From NCBI GenBank assembly GCA_022842825.1, contig JALHOU010000024.1, positions 1-33,644 of the forward strand: DNA of 33,644 bases, read 5' to 3'. Every line of letters begins with the position of its first letter. Within the stretch, counting starts at the first letter, position 1. The position numbers and the translations under genes were made by a program. The stretch comes from Rubrivivax sp. GTDB lineage: Bacteria > Pseudomonadota > Gammaproteobacteria > Burkholderiales > Burkholderiaceae_C. This document shows, one piece after another, positions 27,734-33,644 of this stretch. The notes under the pieces were generated by a model. The model searched no databases and was not told the origin of the DNA. It saw only the letters and a program-made list of their open reading frames with translations.

Positions 27734-27760
27734 CGGGCTGGCGGCCTCGCCGCCCGCCCG
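27734..27760. terminator. Candidate bidirectional terminator, tsaD/hsp20
   Basis: A GC-rich hairpin, with GGCGGC (27740-27745) pairing with GCCGCC (27749-27754) and flanking GGGC/GCCC, lies between the convergent tsaD and hsp20 genes. There is no T-tract. Confidence 0.35.
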
Positions 27761-27772
27761 GTGGGTGCACCG

Positions 27773-28219
27773 TCAGCTGATGGCGATCTGGGCCGCTGCG
27801 GGTGCACCCCGCTTGGGCAGTTCCAGCGTCAGAACGCCGTGCTCCAGCTTCGCAGCGGCGCCGGCCTGGTCCACGTCCACCGGCAGCGTGAAGCTGCGCG
27901 AGTAGCTGGCCATCGAGCGCTCGCGGTAGATGACGCGGTCGCCTTCCTTCTTCTCCTCGCGCGTCTCGGTCTGCGCCGTCACGTTCACGCGCTTGCCGTC
28001 GACGGTGACCTTCACGTCTTCCTTCTTGACGCCGGGCATGTCCAGCTTCACGGTGTAGGCGCGGTCGGACTCGGCCACGTCGAGCGCCGGGCTGCGCGCG
28101 GCCAACTCGCCCCGCGCGGCAGGCGCGCCAGGGAGGAAACTGCCGAAGGCATCGTCGAAGAGGCGGTCGAAGCTGCGCGCGAGGTCGCGCGATTCGCGGG
28201 TCATCGGAACCAGGAACAT
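27773..28219 (-). CDS. Small heat shock protein, Hsp20/alpha-crystallin family
   Basis: A 148-residue holdase chaperone that keeps unfolding proteins soluble. The alpha-crystallin domain spans about 45-140, beginning [30 protein letters not shown]. It includes [17 protein letters not shown] and ends with the signature GVLTLELPK. An IAI motif at the extreme C-terminus (AAQIAIS) fits the I-x-I oligomerisation motif. The N-terminus [26 protein letters not shown] is typical for betaproteobacteria. The start is ATG 28219, with AAGGAGAG upstream at ideal spacing; ATG 28285 is rejected. A sigma-32-like promoter lies about 60 bp upstream. Confidence 0.93.
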   Translation of the reverse strand: MFLVPMTRESRDLARSFDRLFDDAFGSFLPGAPAARGELAARSPALDVAESDRAYTVKLDMPGVKKEDVKVTVDGKRVNVTAQTETREEKKEGDRVIYRERSMASYSRSFTLPVDVDQAGAAAKLEHGVLTLELPKRGAPAAAQIAIS

Positions 28220-28283
28220 GGTGCTCTCCTTGCATCCAGCGGGTTGCCGGGCACCGGCCCAACCGGCCGCCCGTTGACTGGGC

Positions 28284-28311
28284 ACATGGACGCCCGTTGG
28301 CGCGATTCAAG
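28284..28311 (-). promoter_or_regulatory. Sigma-32-like heat-shock promoter of hsp20
   Basis: The minus strand reads CTTGAA (28311-28306), 14 bp, then GTCCATGT (28291-28284). The RpoH consensus is CTTGAA-N11-16-CCCCATNT, so the -35 matches fully and the -10 matches 6 of 8. Transcription would start about 55-60 bp before the ATG. Confidence 0.6.
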
Positions 28312-28374
28312 GCCGACACGGCCAGACGAAGTTGGGCTGGATCAACATTCGGCGGCGCCGCCCCTGTGGCTGCT

Positions 28375-28418
28375 TCAGGGCGGCCTCAGGGCGGCCTCGC
28401 GGCGGCCTCGCGGCGGCC
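28375..28418. repeat. Four tandem 11-bp repeats upstream of rpsO
   Basis: Two copies of TCAGGGCGGCC (28375-28385, 28386-28396) are followed by two of TCGCGGCGGCC (28397-28407, 28408-28418), head to tail. They lie in the 414-bp gap between the divergent hsp20 and rpsO genes, about 40 bp upstream of the rpsO -10. The rest of that gap holds the two promoters and the rpsO leader, with no credible gene. Confidence 0.85.
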
Positions 28419-28429
28419 AGAACCCCAGC

Positions 28430-28459
28430 GTCTGGGGCGTGGCTGTCTGGGGCGTGGCT
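28430..28459. repeat. Two tandem 15-bp repeats touching the rpsO -10 box
   Basis: GTCTGGGGCGTGGCT occurs at 28430-28444 and again at 28445-28459. The final T of the second copy is the first base of TATAAT. The repeats therefore occupy the entire -35/spacer region of the rpsO promoter. Confidence 0.9.
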
Positions 28460-28464
28460 ATAAT
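28459..28464 (+). promoter_or_regulatory. -10 box of the rpsO promoter
   Basis: A perfect TATAAT, predicting a start near 28471 and a leader of about 163 nt. No consensus -35 is present, because repeated sequence GTCTGGGGCGTGGCT fills that region. A TG pair two bases ahead of the hexamer resembles a slightly displaced extended -10. Confidence 0.65.
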
Positions 28465-28520
28465 TCGCGCCGCTTCCCCGTGGGTTGAGCCCGCGTTGGC
28501 AGCGAAGCACGGCGCCGGTC

Positions 28521-28586
28521 GGTTTCACTGGTGTCCGCAAGTCCATCACCGGAAACCTTCGCGCGCGGCGCCGGCCCCCACCGGCG
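28521..28586 (+). promoter_or_regulatory. Structured leader of rpsO
   Basis: Two hairpins lie in the rpsO leader. The first has GGTTTC (28521-28526) with GAAACC (28552-28557), plus GGTG/CACC inside. The second has CGCCGG (28569-28574) with CCGGCG (28581-28586). S15 is known to repress its own mRNA through leader structures in several bacteria, but the structures are not conserved, so this is only a candidate. Confidence 0.4.
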
Positions 28587-28633
28587 TGGGCATGCGGCAG
28601 GTTCTCCGCTTCCACACAGGAAACGCACCCGTC

Positions 28634-28903
28634 ATGCCGCTCACCACCGCCGCCAAGGCCGACGTCGTCAAGGGCAACGCCCGCAGCCCTGCCGACACCG
28701 GCAGCCCCGAAGTGCAGGTCGCGCTGCTCACCGCGCGCATCAACGAGCTCACGCCGCACTTCAAGCAGCACCTGAAGGACCACCACGGGCGCCGTGGGCT
28801 GCTCAAGCTCGTCAACCAGCGCAAGCGTCTCTTGACCTACTTGAAGGACAAGGACGCCGAGCGCTACACCGCGCTCATCACCAAGCTCGGCCTGCGCAAG
28901 TAG
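28634..28903 (+). CDS. rpsO: 30S ribosomal protein S15
   Basis: A complete 89-residue S15, which binds 16S rRNA at the central domain three-way junction and nucleates the platform. [55 protein letters not shown] and [21 protein letters not shown] are all standard. The ATG 28634 has AGGAAA about 10 nt upstream. The frame is open far upstream, but S15 always begins here. pnp follows 169 nt downstream, the conserved rpsO-pnp pair. Confidence 0.98.
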   Translation: MPLTTAAKADVVKGNARSPADTGSPEVQVALLTARINELTPHFKQHLKDHHGRRGLLKLVNQRKRLLTYLKDKDAERYTALITKLGLRK

Positions 28904-28914
28904 CAGGCACCGCG

Positions 28915-28944
28915 CGGGCGGGGCTGCGCACACAGGCCCGCCCG
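28915..28944 (+). terminator. Hairpin after rpsO (attenuator or 3' stabiliser)
   Basis: A perfect 8-bp stem CGGGCGGG/CCCGCCCG (28915-28922 with 28937-28944) lies 12 nt after the rpsO stop. It has no T-tract. In other bacteria a hairpin here ends part of the rpsO transcripts and guards the 3' end. Confidence 0.5.
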
Positions 28945-28981
28945 AACCCCTCAACCTCGCCAGGGCTGCACGCTGCCGTGT

Positions 28982-29023
28982 CATTCCAAAGGTGCCTCGT
29001 CGAACCGGGGCTTCGCTGGAATG
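28982..29023 (+). promoter_or_regulatory. Long leader hairpin upstream of pnp (candidate RNase III/PNPase control site)
   Basis: CATTCCA (28982-28988) pairs with TGGAATG (29017-29023), and GCCTCG (28994-28999) pairs with CGGGGC (29006-29011) inside, giving a stem of about 13 bp with internal loops. It lies 50 nt before the pnp ATG. In E. coli, a stem in the pnp leader is cut by RNase III and then used by PNPase for autoregulation; the analogy is inferred. Confidence 0.5.
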
Positions 29024-29072
29024 GCATCGCGCGCACCCGCACCGAAGACCCGCATCACCAGGAGTTGCCCGC

Positions 29073-31430
29073 ATGAGCATGTTCAACAAGGTCACCAAGT
29101 CGTTCCAGTGGGGCGCCAACCAGGTCACCCTCGAGACGGGCGAGATCGCCCGCCAGTCCACCGGCGCGGTGGTCGTGAGCATGGACGACACGGTCGTCCT
29201 GGCCACCGTGGTGGCGCGCACCGAGGCCAAGGCCGGGCAGGACTTCTTCCCGCTCACCGTCGACTACATCGAGAAGACGTATGCCGCGGGCAAGATTCCC
29301 GGCAGCTTCTTCAAGCGCGAGGGCCGTCCGAGCGAACTCGAGACCCTCACCAGCCGCCTCATCGACCGCCCGATCCGCCCGCTCTTCCCGGACGGCTTCT
29401 TCAACGAGGTGCAGGTCGTCATCCATGTGCTGAGCCTGAACCCCGAGGTGTCGGCCGACATCCCCTCGATGATCGGCGCGAGCGCCGCGCTCGCCATCAG
29501 CGGCGTCCCTTTCAACGGCCCCATCGGCGCGGCGCGCGTGGGCTATATCAACGGGCAATACGTGCTCAACCCGAGCAAGGCGCAGATTGCCGAGAGCCAG
29601 ATGGACCTTGTCGTCGCCGGCACCGAAGGCGCCGTGCTGATGGTGGAGTCGGAGGCGCAGCAACTCACCGAAGAGGTGATGCTCGGCGCCGTCGTCTTCG
29701 GCCACGACCAGGGCAAGATCGCCATCGCCGCCATCAACGAGCTCGTTCGCGACGCCGGCAAGGCCGAGTGGAAGTGGCAGCCCCCGGCCAAGGACGAGCC
29801 CTTCATCGCCAAGGTCACGGCGCTGGGCGAGGAGAAGCTGCGCGCCGCCTACCAGATCCGCAGCAAGCAGGCCCGCACGCAGGCCTGCCGCACCGCCTAC
29901 GCCGATGTCATGTCCGGCCTCAAGGCTGATGGCGTGGAGTTCGACAGCGTCAAGGTCGAGAACCTGCTGTTCGAGATCGAGAGCCGCATCGTGCGCGGCC
30001 AGATCCTCTCCGGCGAGCCGCGCATCGACGGCCGCGACACGCGCACCGTGCGCCCGATCGAGATCCGCACCGGCGTGCTGCCGCGCACGCACGGCTCGGC
30101 GCTCTTCACGCGCGGCGAGACGCAGGCCCTGGTGGCAGCCACGCTCGGCACGGCGCGCGACGCGCAGCGCATCGACGCGCTCGCCGGCGAGTTCGAAGAC
30201 CGCTTCATGCTGCACTACAACATGCCGCCTTTCGCCACTGGCGAGACCGGCCGCGTGGGCAGCCCGAAGCGGCGCGAGATCGGCCACGGCCGCCTCGCCA
30301 AGCGCGCCCTGGTGGCCGTGCTGCCGACGAACGAGGACTTCCCCTACACGTTGCGCGTGGTGAGCGAGATCACCGAGAGCAACGGCTCGAGCTCCATGGC
30401 CAGCGTCTGCGGCGGCTGCCTGAGCTTGATGGACGCCGGCGTGCCGCTGAAGGCGCACGTGGCCGGCATTGCCATGGGCCTCATCAAGGAAGGGAACCGC
30501 TTCGCCGTGCTGACCGACATCCTCGGCGACGAGGACCACCTCGGCGACATGGACTTCAAGGTGGCCGGCACCGGTGCGGGCATCACCGCGCTGCAGATGG
30601 ACATCAAGATCCAGGGCATCACCAAGGAGATCATGCAGGTGGCGCTGGCGCAGGCCAAGGAAGCTCGCCTGCACATCCTGGGCAAGATGGTCGATGCCGT
30701 GGGCGGCGCCAAGACCGAGGTGAGCCAGTTCGCGCCGCGCCTGTACACGATGAAGATCAACGCGGAGAAGATCCGCGACGTCATCGGCAAGGGTGGTGCC
30801 ACCATCCGCGCGCTGACGGAGGAGACGGGCTGCACCATCGACATCGGCGAGGACGGCACGATCACGATCGCCAGCACCGACGCCGACAAGGCCGAGTTCG
30901 CCAAGCGGCGCATCACCGAGATCACGGCCGAGGCCGAGATCGGCAAGGTCTACGAGGGCCCGATCACCAAGATCCTCGAGTTCGGCGCGCTCGTGCAGAT
31001 CCTGCCCGGCAAGGACGGCCTGCTGCACATCAGCCAGATTGCGCACCAGCGCGTCGAAAAGGTCACCGACTTCCTGCAGGAAGGGCAGGTGGTCAAGGTC
31101 AAGGTGCTCGAGACCGACGAGAAGGGGCGCATCAAGCTCAGCATGAAGGCGCTGCTCGACCGGCCCGAGGGCTATGTCGAGGAAGAGCGCCCGCGCCGCG
31201 ACTTCGGCGACCGCGACCGCGGCCCGCGAGGCGATCGTGGCGACCGCCCGCGTCGCGAGCCGCGTGAGCCGCGTGAGCCGCGCGAACCCCGCGAGCCCCG
31301 CGACGGCCAGGGCAGCGACATGGCTGCGGCCGATGTCGGCGCACCCGCACCGGCGCCAGTCGCGCCGCTGGGCGAGACCTCCGGGGGTGGCAACCCGCCC
31401 ACCGGTGGCGGCCAGAGCGGCCAGGCCTGA
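29073..31430 (+). CDS. pnp: Polyribonucleotide nucleotidyltransferase (PNPase)
   Basis: A 785-residue trimeric 3'-5' exoribonuclease that degrades RNA phosphorolytically and can add tails. It begins [21 protein letters not shown]. It has two RNase PH domains, with [28 protein letters not shown] in the first and [22 protein letters not shown] in the second. The catalytic region is [20 protein letters not shown] domain ([20 protein letters not shown], about 567-586) and an S1 domain ([21 protein letters not shown]) follow. The C-terminus (about 705-785) is disordered and Arg-rich, with a REP tripeptide repeated five times (REPREPREP...) and then Ala/Gly/Pro-rich sequence. The start is ATG 29073, with AGGAG 9 nt upstream. 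Confidence 0.97.
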   Translation: MSMFNKVTKSFQWGANQVTLETGEIARQSTGAVVVSMDDTVVLATVVARTEAKAGQDFFPLTVDYIEKTYAAGKIPGSFFKREGRPSELETLTSRLIDRPIRPLFPDGFFNEVQVVIHVLSLNPEVSADIPSMIGASAALAISGVPFNGPIGAARVGYINGQYVLNPSKAQIAESQMDLVVAGTEGAVLMVESEAQQLTEEVMLGAVVFGHDQGKIAIAAINELVRDAGKAEWKWQPPAKDEPFIAKVTALGEEKLRAAYQIRSKQARTQACRTAYADVMSGLKADGVEFDSVKVENLLFEIESRIVRGQILSGEPRIDGRDTRTVRPIEIRTGVLPRTHGSALFTRGETQALVAATLGTARDAQRIDALAGEFEDRFMLHYNMPPFATGETGRVGSPKRREIGHGRLAKRALVAVLPTNEDFPYTLRVVSEITESNGSSSMASVCGGCLSLMDAGVPLKAHVAGIAMGLIKEGNRFAVLTDILGDEDHLGDMDFKVAGTGAGITALQMDIKIQGITKEIMQVALAQAKEARLHILGKMVDAVGGAKTEVSQFAPRLYTMKINAEKIRDVIGKGGATIRALTEETGCTIDIGEDGTITIASTDADKAEFAKRRITEITAEAEIGKVYEGPITKILEFGALVQILPGKDGLLHISQIAHQRVEKVTDFLQEGQVVKVKVLETDEKGRIKLSMKALLDRPEGYVEEERPRRDFGDRDRGPRGDRGDRPRREPREPREPREPREPRDGQGSDMAAADVGAPAPAPVAPLGETSGGGNPPTGGGQSGQA

Positions 31431-31441
31431 CCTCGCACGCG

Positions 31442-32431
31442 ATGCGCGCGATCGAGATCTCGCGCTTCGGTCCGCCCGAGGTGCTGCAGGCCACCGAGCG
31501 GCCGGAGCCGGTGCCCGGGCCTGGCGAACTTCTCGTGGCCGTGTTGGCTTCGGGCGTGAACCGGCCCGACGTGCTGCAGCGCAAGGGCCTCTATCCGATG
31601 CCGCCCGGCGTCTCGGACCTGCCCGGTCTCGAGATCGCCGGCACGGTGGCCGGCGGTGCCGCGGCCGACCTCGTGGCCGGCGGGCTGAAGCTCGGCGACC
31701 CGGTGTGCGCGCTCGTCGCCGGCGGCGGCTATGCCGAGCGTTGCGTGGCGCCAGCCGGTCAGTGCCTGCCCGTGCCGCCCGGATGGTCGATGGTCGAGGC
31801 GGCGAGCCTGCCGGAGACCTTCTTCACGGTGTGGCAGAACGTCTTCTCGATCGCCAGGCTGCAGCCGGGCGAGACGCTGCTCGTGCAGGGCGGCTCCAGC
31901 GGCATCGGCGTCACCGCCATCCAGCTGGCCAAGGCCTTCGGCAACACCGTCATCGTCACCGCCGGCAGCGACGAGAAGTGCCGAGCCTGTGTCGCGCTGG
32001 GCGCCGACCACGGCATCAACTACCGCACGCAGGACTTCGTCGCCGAGACCTTGCGCCTGACCGGCGGCAAGGGCGCGAACGTGGTGCTCGACATGGTCGG
32101 CGGCGACTACATCGAGCGCGAGCTGCAGTGCATGGCCGACGACGCGCGCCTGGCGCTCATTGCGGTGCAAGGTGGCACGGCCGCGCGCATCGATGCCGGG
32201 CTCGTGCTGCGCAAGCGGCTGGCCATCACCGGCTCGACGCTGCGCCCACGCTCGGTGGCCTACAAGACGCTGCTTGCGCGCGAGCTGCGCGAACGTGTCT
32301 GGCCGCTGCTGACAGCCAGGCGCATCAAGCCGGTGATCCACCAGGTCTTCCCGGCCGCAAAGGCCGCCGATGCCCACGCGCTGATGGAGAGCAGCACGCA
32401 CGTGGGCAAGATCGTCCTCGCCTGGCAATGA
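31442..32431 (+). CDS. NAD(P)H:quinone oxidoreductase, PIG3-like (zinc-independent MDR)
   Basis: A 329-residue medium-chain reductase of the quinone oxidoreductase/PIG3 type. The N-terminal catalytic domain has [36 protein letters not shown]. The Rossmann nucleotide site is [24 protein letters not shown] (about 148-171). [25 protein letters not shown] and a C-terminal [14 protein letters not shown] segment ([18 protein letters not shown]) complete the family pattern. The catalytic zinc ligands of alcohol dehydrogenases are absent. It reduces quinones, probably with NADPH. It follows pnp by 11 nt and precedes tpiA by 55 nt. Confidence 0.9.
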   Translation: MRAIEISRFGPPEVLQATERPEPVPGPGELLVAVLASGVNRPDVLQRKGLYPMPPGVSDLPGLEIAGTVAGGAAADLVAGGLKLGDPVCALVAGGGYAERCVAPAGQCLPVPPGWSMVEAASLPETFFTVWQNVFSIARLQPGETLLVQGGSSGIGVTAIQLAKAFGNTVIVTAGSDEKCRACVALGADHGINYRTQDFVAETLRLTGGKGANVVLDMVGGDYIERELQCMADDARLALIAVQGGTAARIDAGLVLRKRLAITGSTLRPRSVAYKTLLARELRERVWPLLTARRIKPVIHQVFPAAKAADAHALMESSTHVGKIVLAWQ

Positions 32432-32486
32432 CAACCCGTCCCATTCCCCCCTCTCTTCGCCCCTCTCGCCTCGTCCGGAGAAAGTG

Positions 32487-33224
32487 ATGCGTCGCAAGCT
32501 CGTGGTGGGCAACTGGAAGATGCACGGCAGCCGGCCGGCCAATGCCGAGTTGCTGGCCGAGTTGCTGGGCGCCCGCCCCTATGGCGCCGATGTCGCCGTC
32601 TGTGTGCCCTTCGTCTACCTCGGCGATACGGCGGCGCAGCTGGCGCGCAGCGATGTCGGCTGGGGCGCGCAGGACGTGTCGGCACATGCGTCGGGCGCCT
32701 ACACGGGTGAGGTCTCGGCGGCCATGCTGCAGGAGTGCGGCTGCCGCTACGCCATCGTCGGCCATAGCGAGCGGCGTGCCTACCATGCCGAGAGCGACGA
32801 GCTCGTTGCCGCCAAGGCGCAGGCCGCGCTCGGCCGCGGCATCACGCCCGTCGTCTGCGTCGGCGAGACGCTGGCGCAGCGCGACGCCGGCGAGACCGAG
32901 GCCGTGGTCAAGCGCCAGCTCTCCGCCGTCATCCACACGCTCGCGCACTGCGCCGCCGAGATGGTCGTGGCCTACGAGCCTGTGTGGGCCATCGGCACCG
33001 GTCGCACCGCTTCGCCCGAGCAGGCGCAGGCCGTGCATGCCGTGCTTCGCGCGCAACTGCAGGCCGCCACCGGGCACGCCGGTCGCATGCGCATCCTCTA
33101 CGGCGGCAGCGTCAAGGCCGACAACGCCGCGGCGCTCTTCGCCATGCCCGACATCGATGGCGGCCTCATCGGCGGCGCCTCGCTGAAGGCGGCCGACTTC
33201 ATCGCCATTTGCCGTGCGGCCTAG
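32487..33224 (+). CDS. tpiA: Triosephosphate isomerase
   Basis: A 245-residue TIM barrel that interconverts dihydroxyacetone phosphate and glyceraldehyde 3-phosphate. Active-site residues are all present: Lys11 in VVGNWKMHG, His93 in IVGHSERR, and Glu164 in [12 protein letters not shown]. The phosphate-binding YGGSVKADN lies near the end. The ATG 32487 has GGAGAA 7 nt upstream; a GTG immediately before it (32484) could also initiate. It is in the conserved order pnp-qor-tpiA-secG. Confidence 0.97.
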   Translation: MRRKLVVGNWKMHGSRPANAELLAELLGARPYGADVAVCVPFVYLGDTAAQLARSDVGWGAQDVSAHASGAYTGEVSAAMLQECGCRYAIVGHSERRAYHAESDELVAAKAQAALGRGITPVVCVGETLAQRDAGETEAVVKRQLSAVIHTLAHCAAEMVVAYEPVWAIGTGRTASPEQAQAVHAVLRAQLQAATGHAGRMRILYGGSVKADNAAALFAMPDIDGGLIGGASLKAADFIAICRAA

Positions 33225-33275
33225 CCGGCCGCGCGGAACCTGCACGCCAACAAAAAGCCCCGGAGTCTCTCGATC

Positions 33276-33644
33276 ATGAATTTCTGGTTGACGCTGGTCC
33301 TCGCCATCCAGCTGCTGTCGGCGCTGGCGATGATCGGCCTCGTGCTGGTGCAGCACGGCAAGGGCGCCGACATGGGCGCATCGTTCGGCAGCGGTGCTTC
33401 GGGCAGCCTCTTCGGTGCCACGGGCAGTGCGAACTTCCTGTCACGCTCCACCGCGGTGTGCGCGACGGTCTTCTTCATCTGCACGCTGGTGTTGGCGTAT
33501 CTCGGCACCGGAGGGCAGCGTGTCGAAGGCGGCAGCGTGCTCGACCGGCCTGCGGCTGCCGCCAGCGCGGCAGCCAGCACGCCGGCCACGGGGGCCATCC
33601 CGACGGCGCCCGCTGCGCCTGCGTCGCCGGCCGCCGCCTCGGCA
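33276..33644 (+). CDS. secG: Preprotein translocase subunit SecG (3' truncated by window edge)
   Basis: The open frame begins at ATG 33276 and continues, without a stop, through the last base: 123 residues so far. It is the small membrane subunit of the SecYEG channel. The first helix ([24 protein letters not shown]) is followed by the conserved cytosolic loop [33 protein letters not shown], and then by the second helix ([17 protein letters not shown]). The tail is unusually rich in Ala, Pro and Ser, as is common in Burkholderiales SecG. GGAG lies 10 nt upstream of the start. It follows tpiA by 51 nt. Confidence 0.95.
   Translation, partial: MNFWLTLVLAIQLLSALAMIGLVLVQHGKGADMGASFGSGASGSLFGATGSANFLSRSTAVCATVFFICTLVLAYLGTGGQRVEGGSVLDRPAAAASAAASTPATGAIPTAPAAPASPAAASA

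Noticed and set aside
28375-28459. A CRISPR-like array near rpsO
   Set aside because: The repeats are 11 and 15 bp and directly adjacent, with no spacers, and no cas genes are present.

Overview
The window is GC-rich chromosomal DNA, almost fully coding, from a betaproteobacterium, most likely order Burkholderiales near the Rubrivivax/Leptothrix/Ideonella group. Four things point there: strong G/C preference at third codon positions, the gene orders rpsU-yqeY and rpsO-pnp-qor-tpiA-secG, a thiol-type intracellular PHB depolymerase, and a protein with a PEP-CTERM-like sorting tail. The assignment is inferred from protein resemblance and synteny; no rRNA is present.

Layout. 1-3376 (+): 3' part of purF, overlapping metZ (methionine synthesis), then gltX. 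3373-3863 (+): a tRNA cluster (Ala-GGC, Glu-TTC, Asp-GTC) with its own promoter and a strong intrinsic terminator. 3964-6969 (+): an HD-GYP c-di-GMP phosphodiesterase and an orphan peptide-type ABC substrate-binding protein. 7019-8156 (-): rpsU, yqeY and a DUF442 phosphatase-like protein. 8430-9458 (+): a degenerate GGDEF protein. 9518-13178 (-): TSUP permease, EVE protein, 6S RNA, zapA, a zapB-like gene, endonuclease III and a soluble RsxB/RnfB-type ferredoxin. 13228-16070 (-): PHB depolymerase phaZ and aromatic aminotransferase tyrB. 16151-18355 (+): uvrB. 18407-19552 (-): a zinc-ribbon/transmembrane/PEP-CTERM-like protein. 19714-26613 (+): a low-molecular-weight tyrosine phosphatase, then the ISC iron-sulfur cluster region iscR-iscS-iscU-iscA, a GNAT acetyltransferase, and hscB-hscA-fdx. 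26673-27713 (+): tsaD. 27773-28219 (-): hsp20 with a sigma-32-like promoter. 28634-33644 (+): rpsO, pnp, a quinone oxidoreductase, tpiA and secG, the last running off the window.

How the genes work together. The ISC genes build and deliver Fe-S clusters. Several other products here carry such clusters (endonuclease III, the RsxB-like ferredoxin, Fdx, IscR itself). rpsO and pnp form the usual translation/RNA-decay pair, with leader hairpins typical of autoregulation. Two cyclic-di-GMP-type proteins, one with intact HD-GYP motifs and one with a ruined GGDEF motif, lie about 3 kb apart. phaZ has a TGC-rich palindrome upstream that resembles a PHB regulator site.

Most of the window is conserved housekeeping DNA, and I see no phage, insertion sequence, CRISPR array, toxin-antitoxin or defence system. 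The points most worth a second look are a textbook intrinsic terminator inside the isc operon followed by an intruding GNAT gene, the 6S RNA reconstructed from base pairing, the unrecognised zinc-ribbon/PEP-CTERM-like protein, and tandem repeats abutting the rpsO -10 box.
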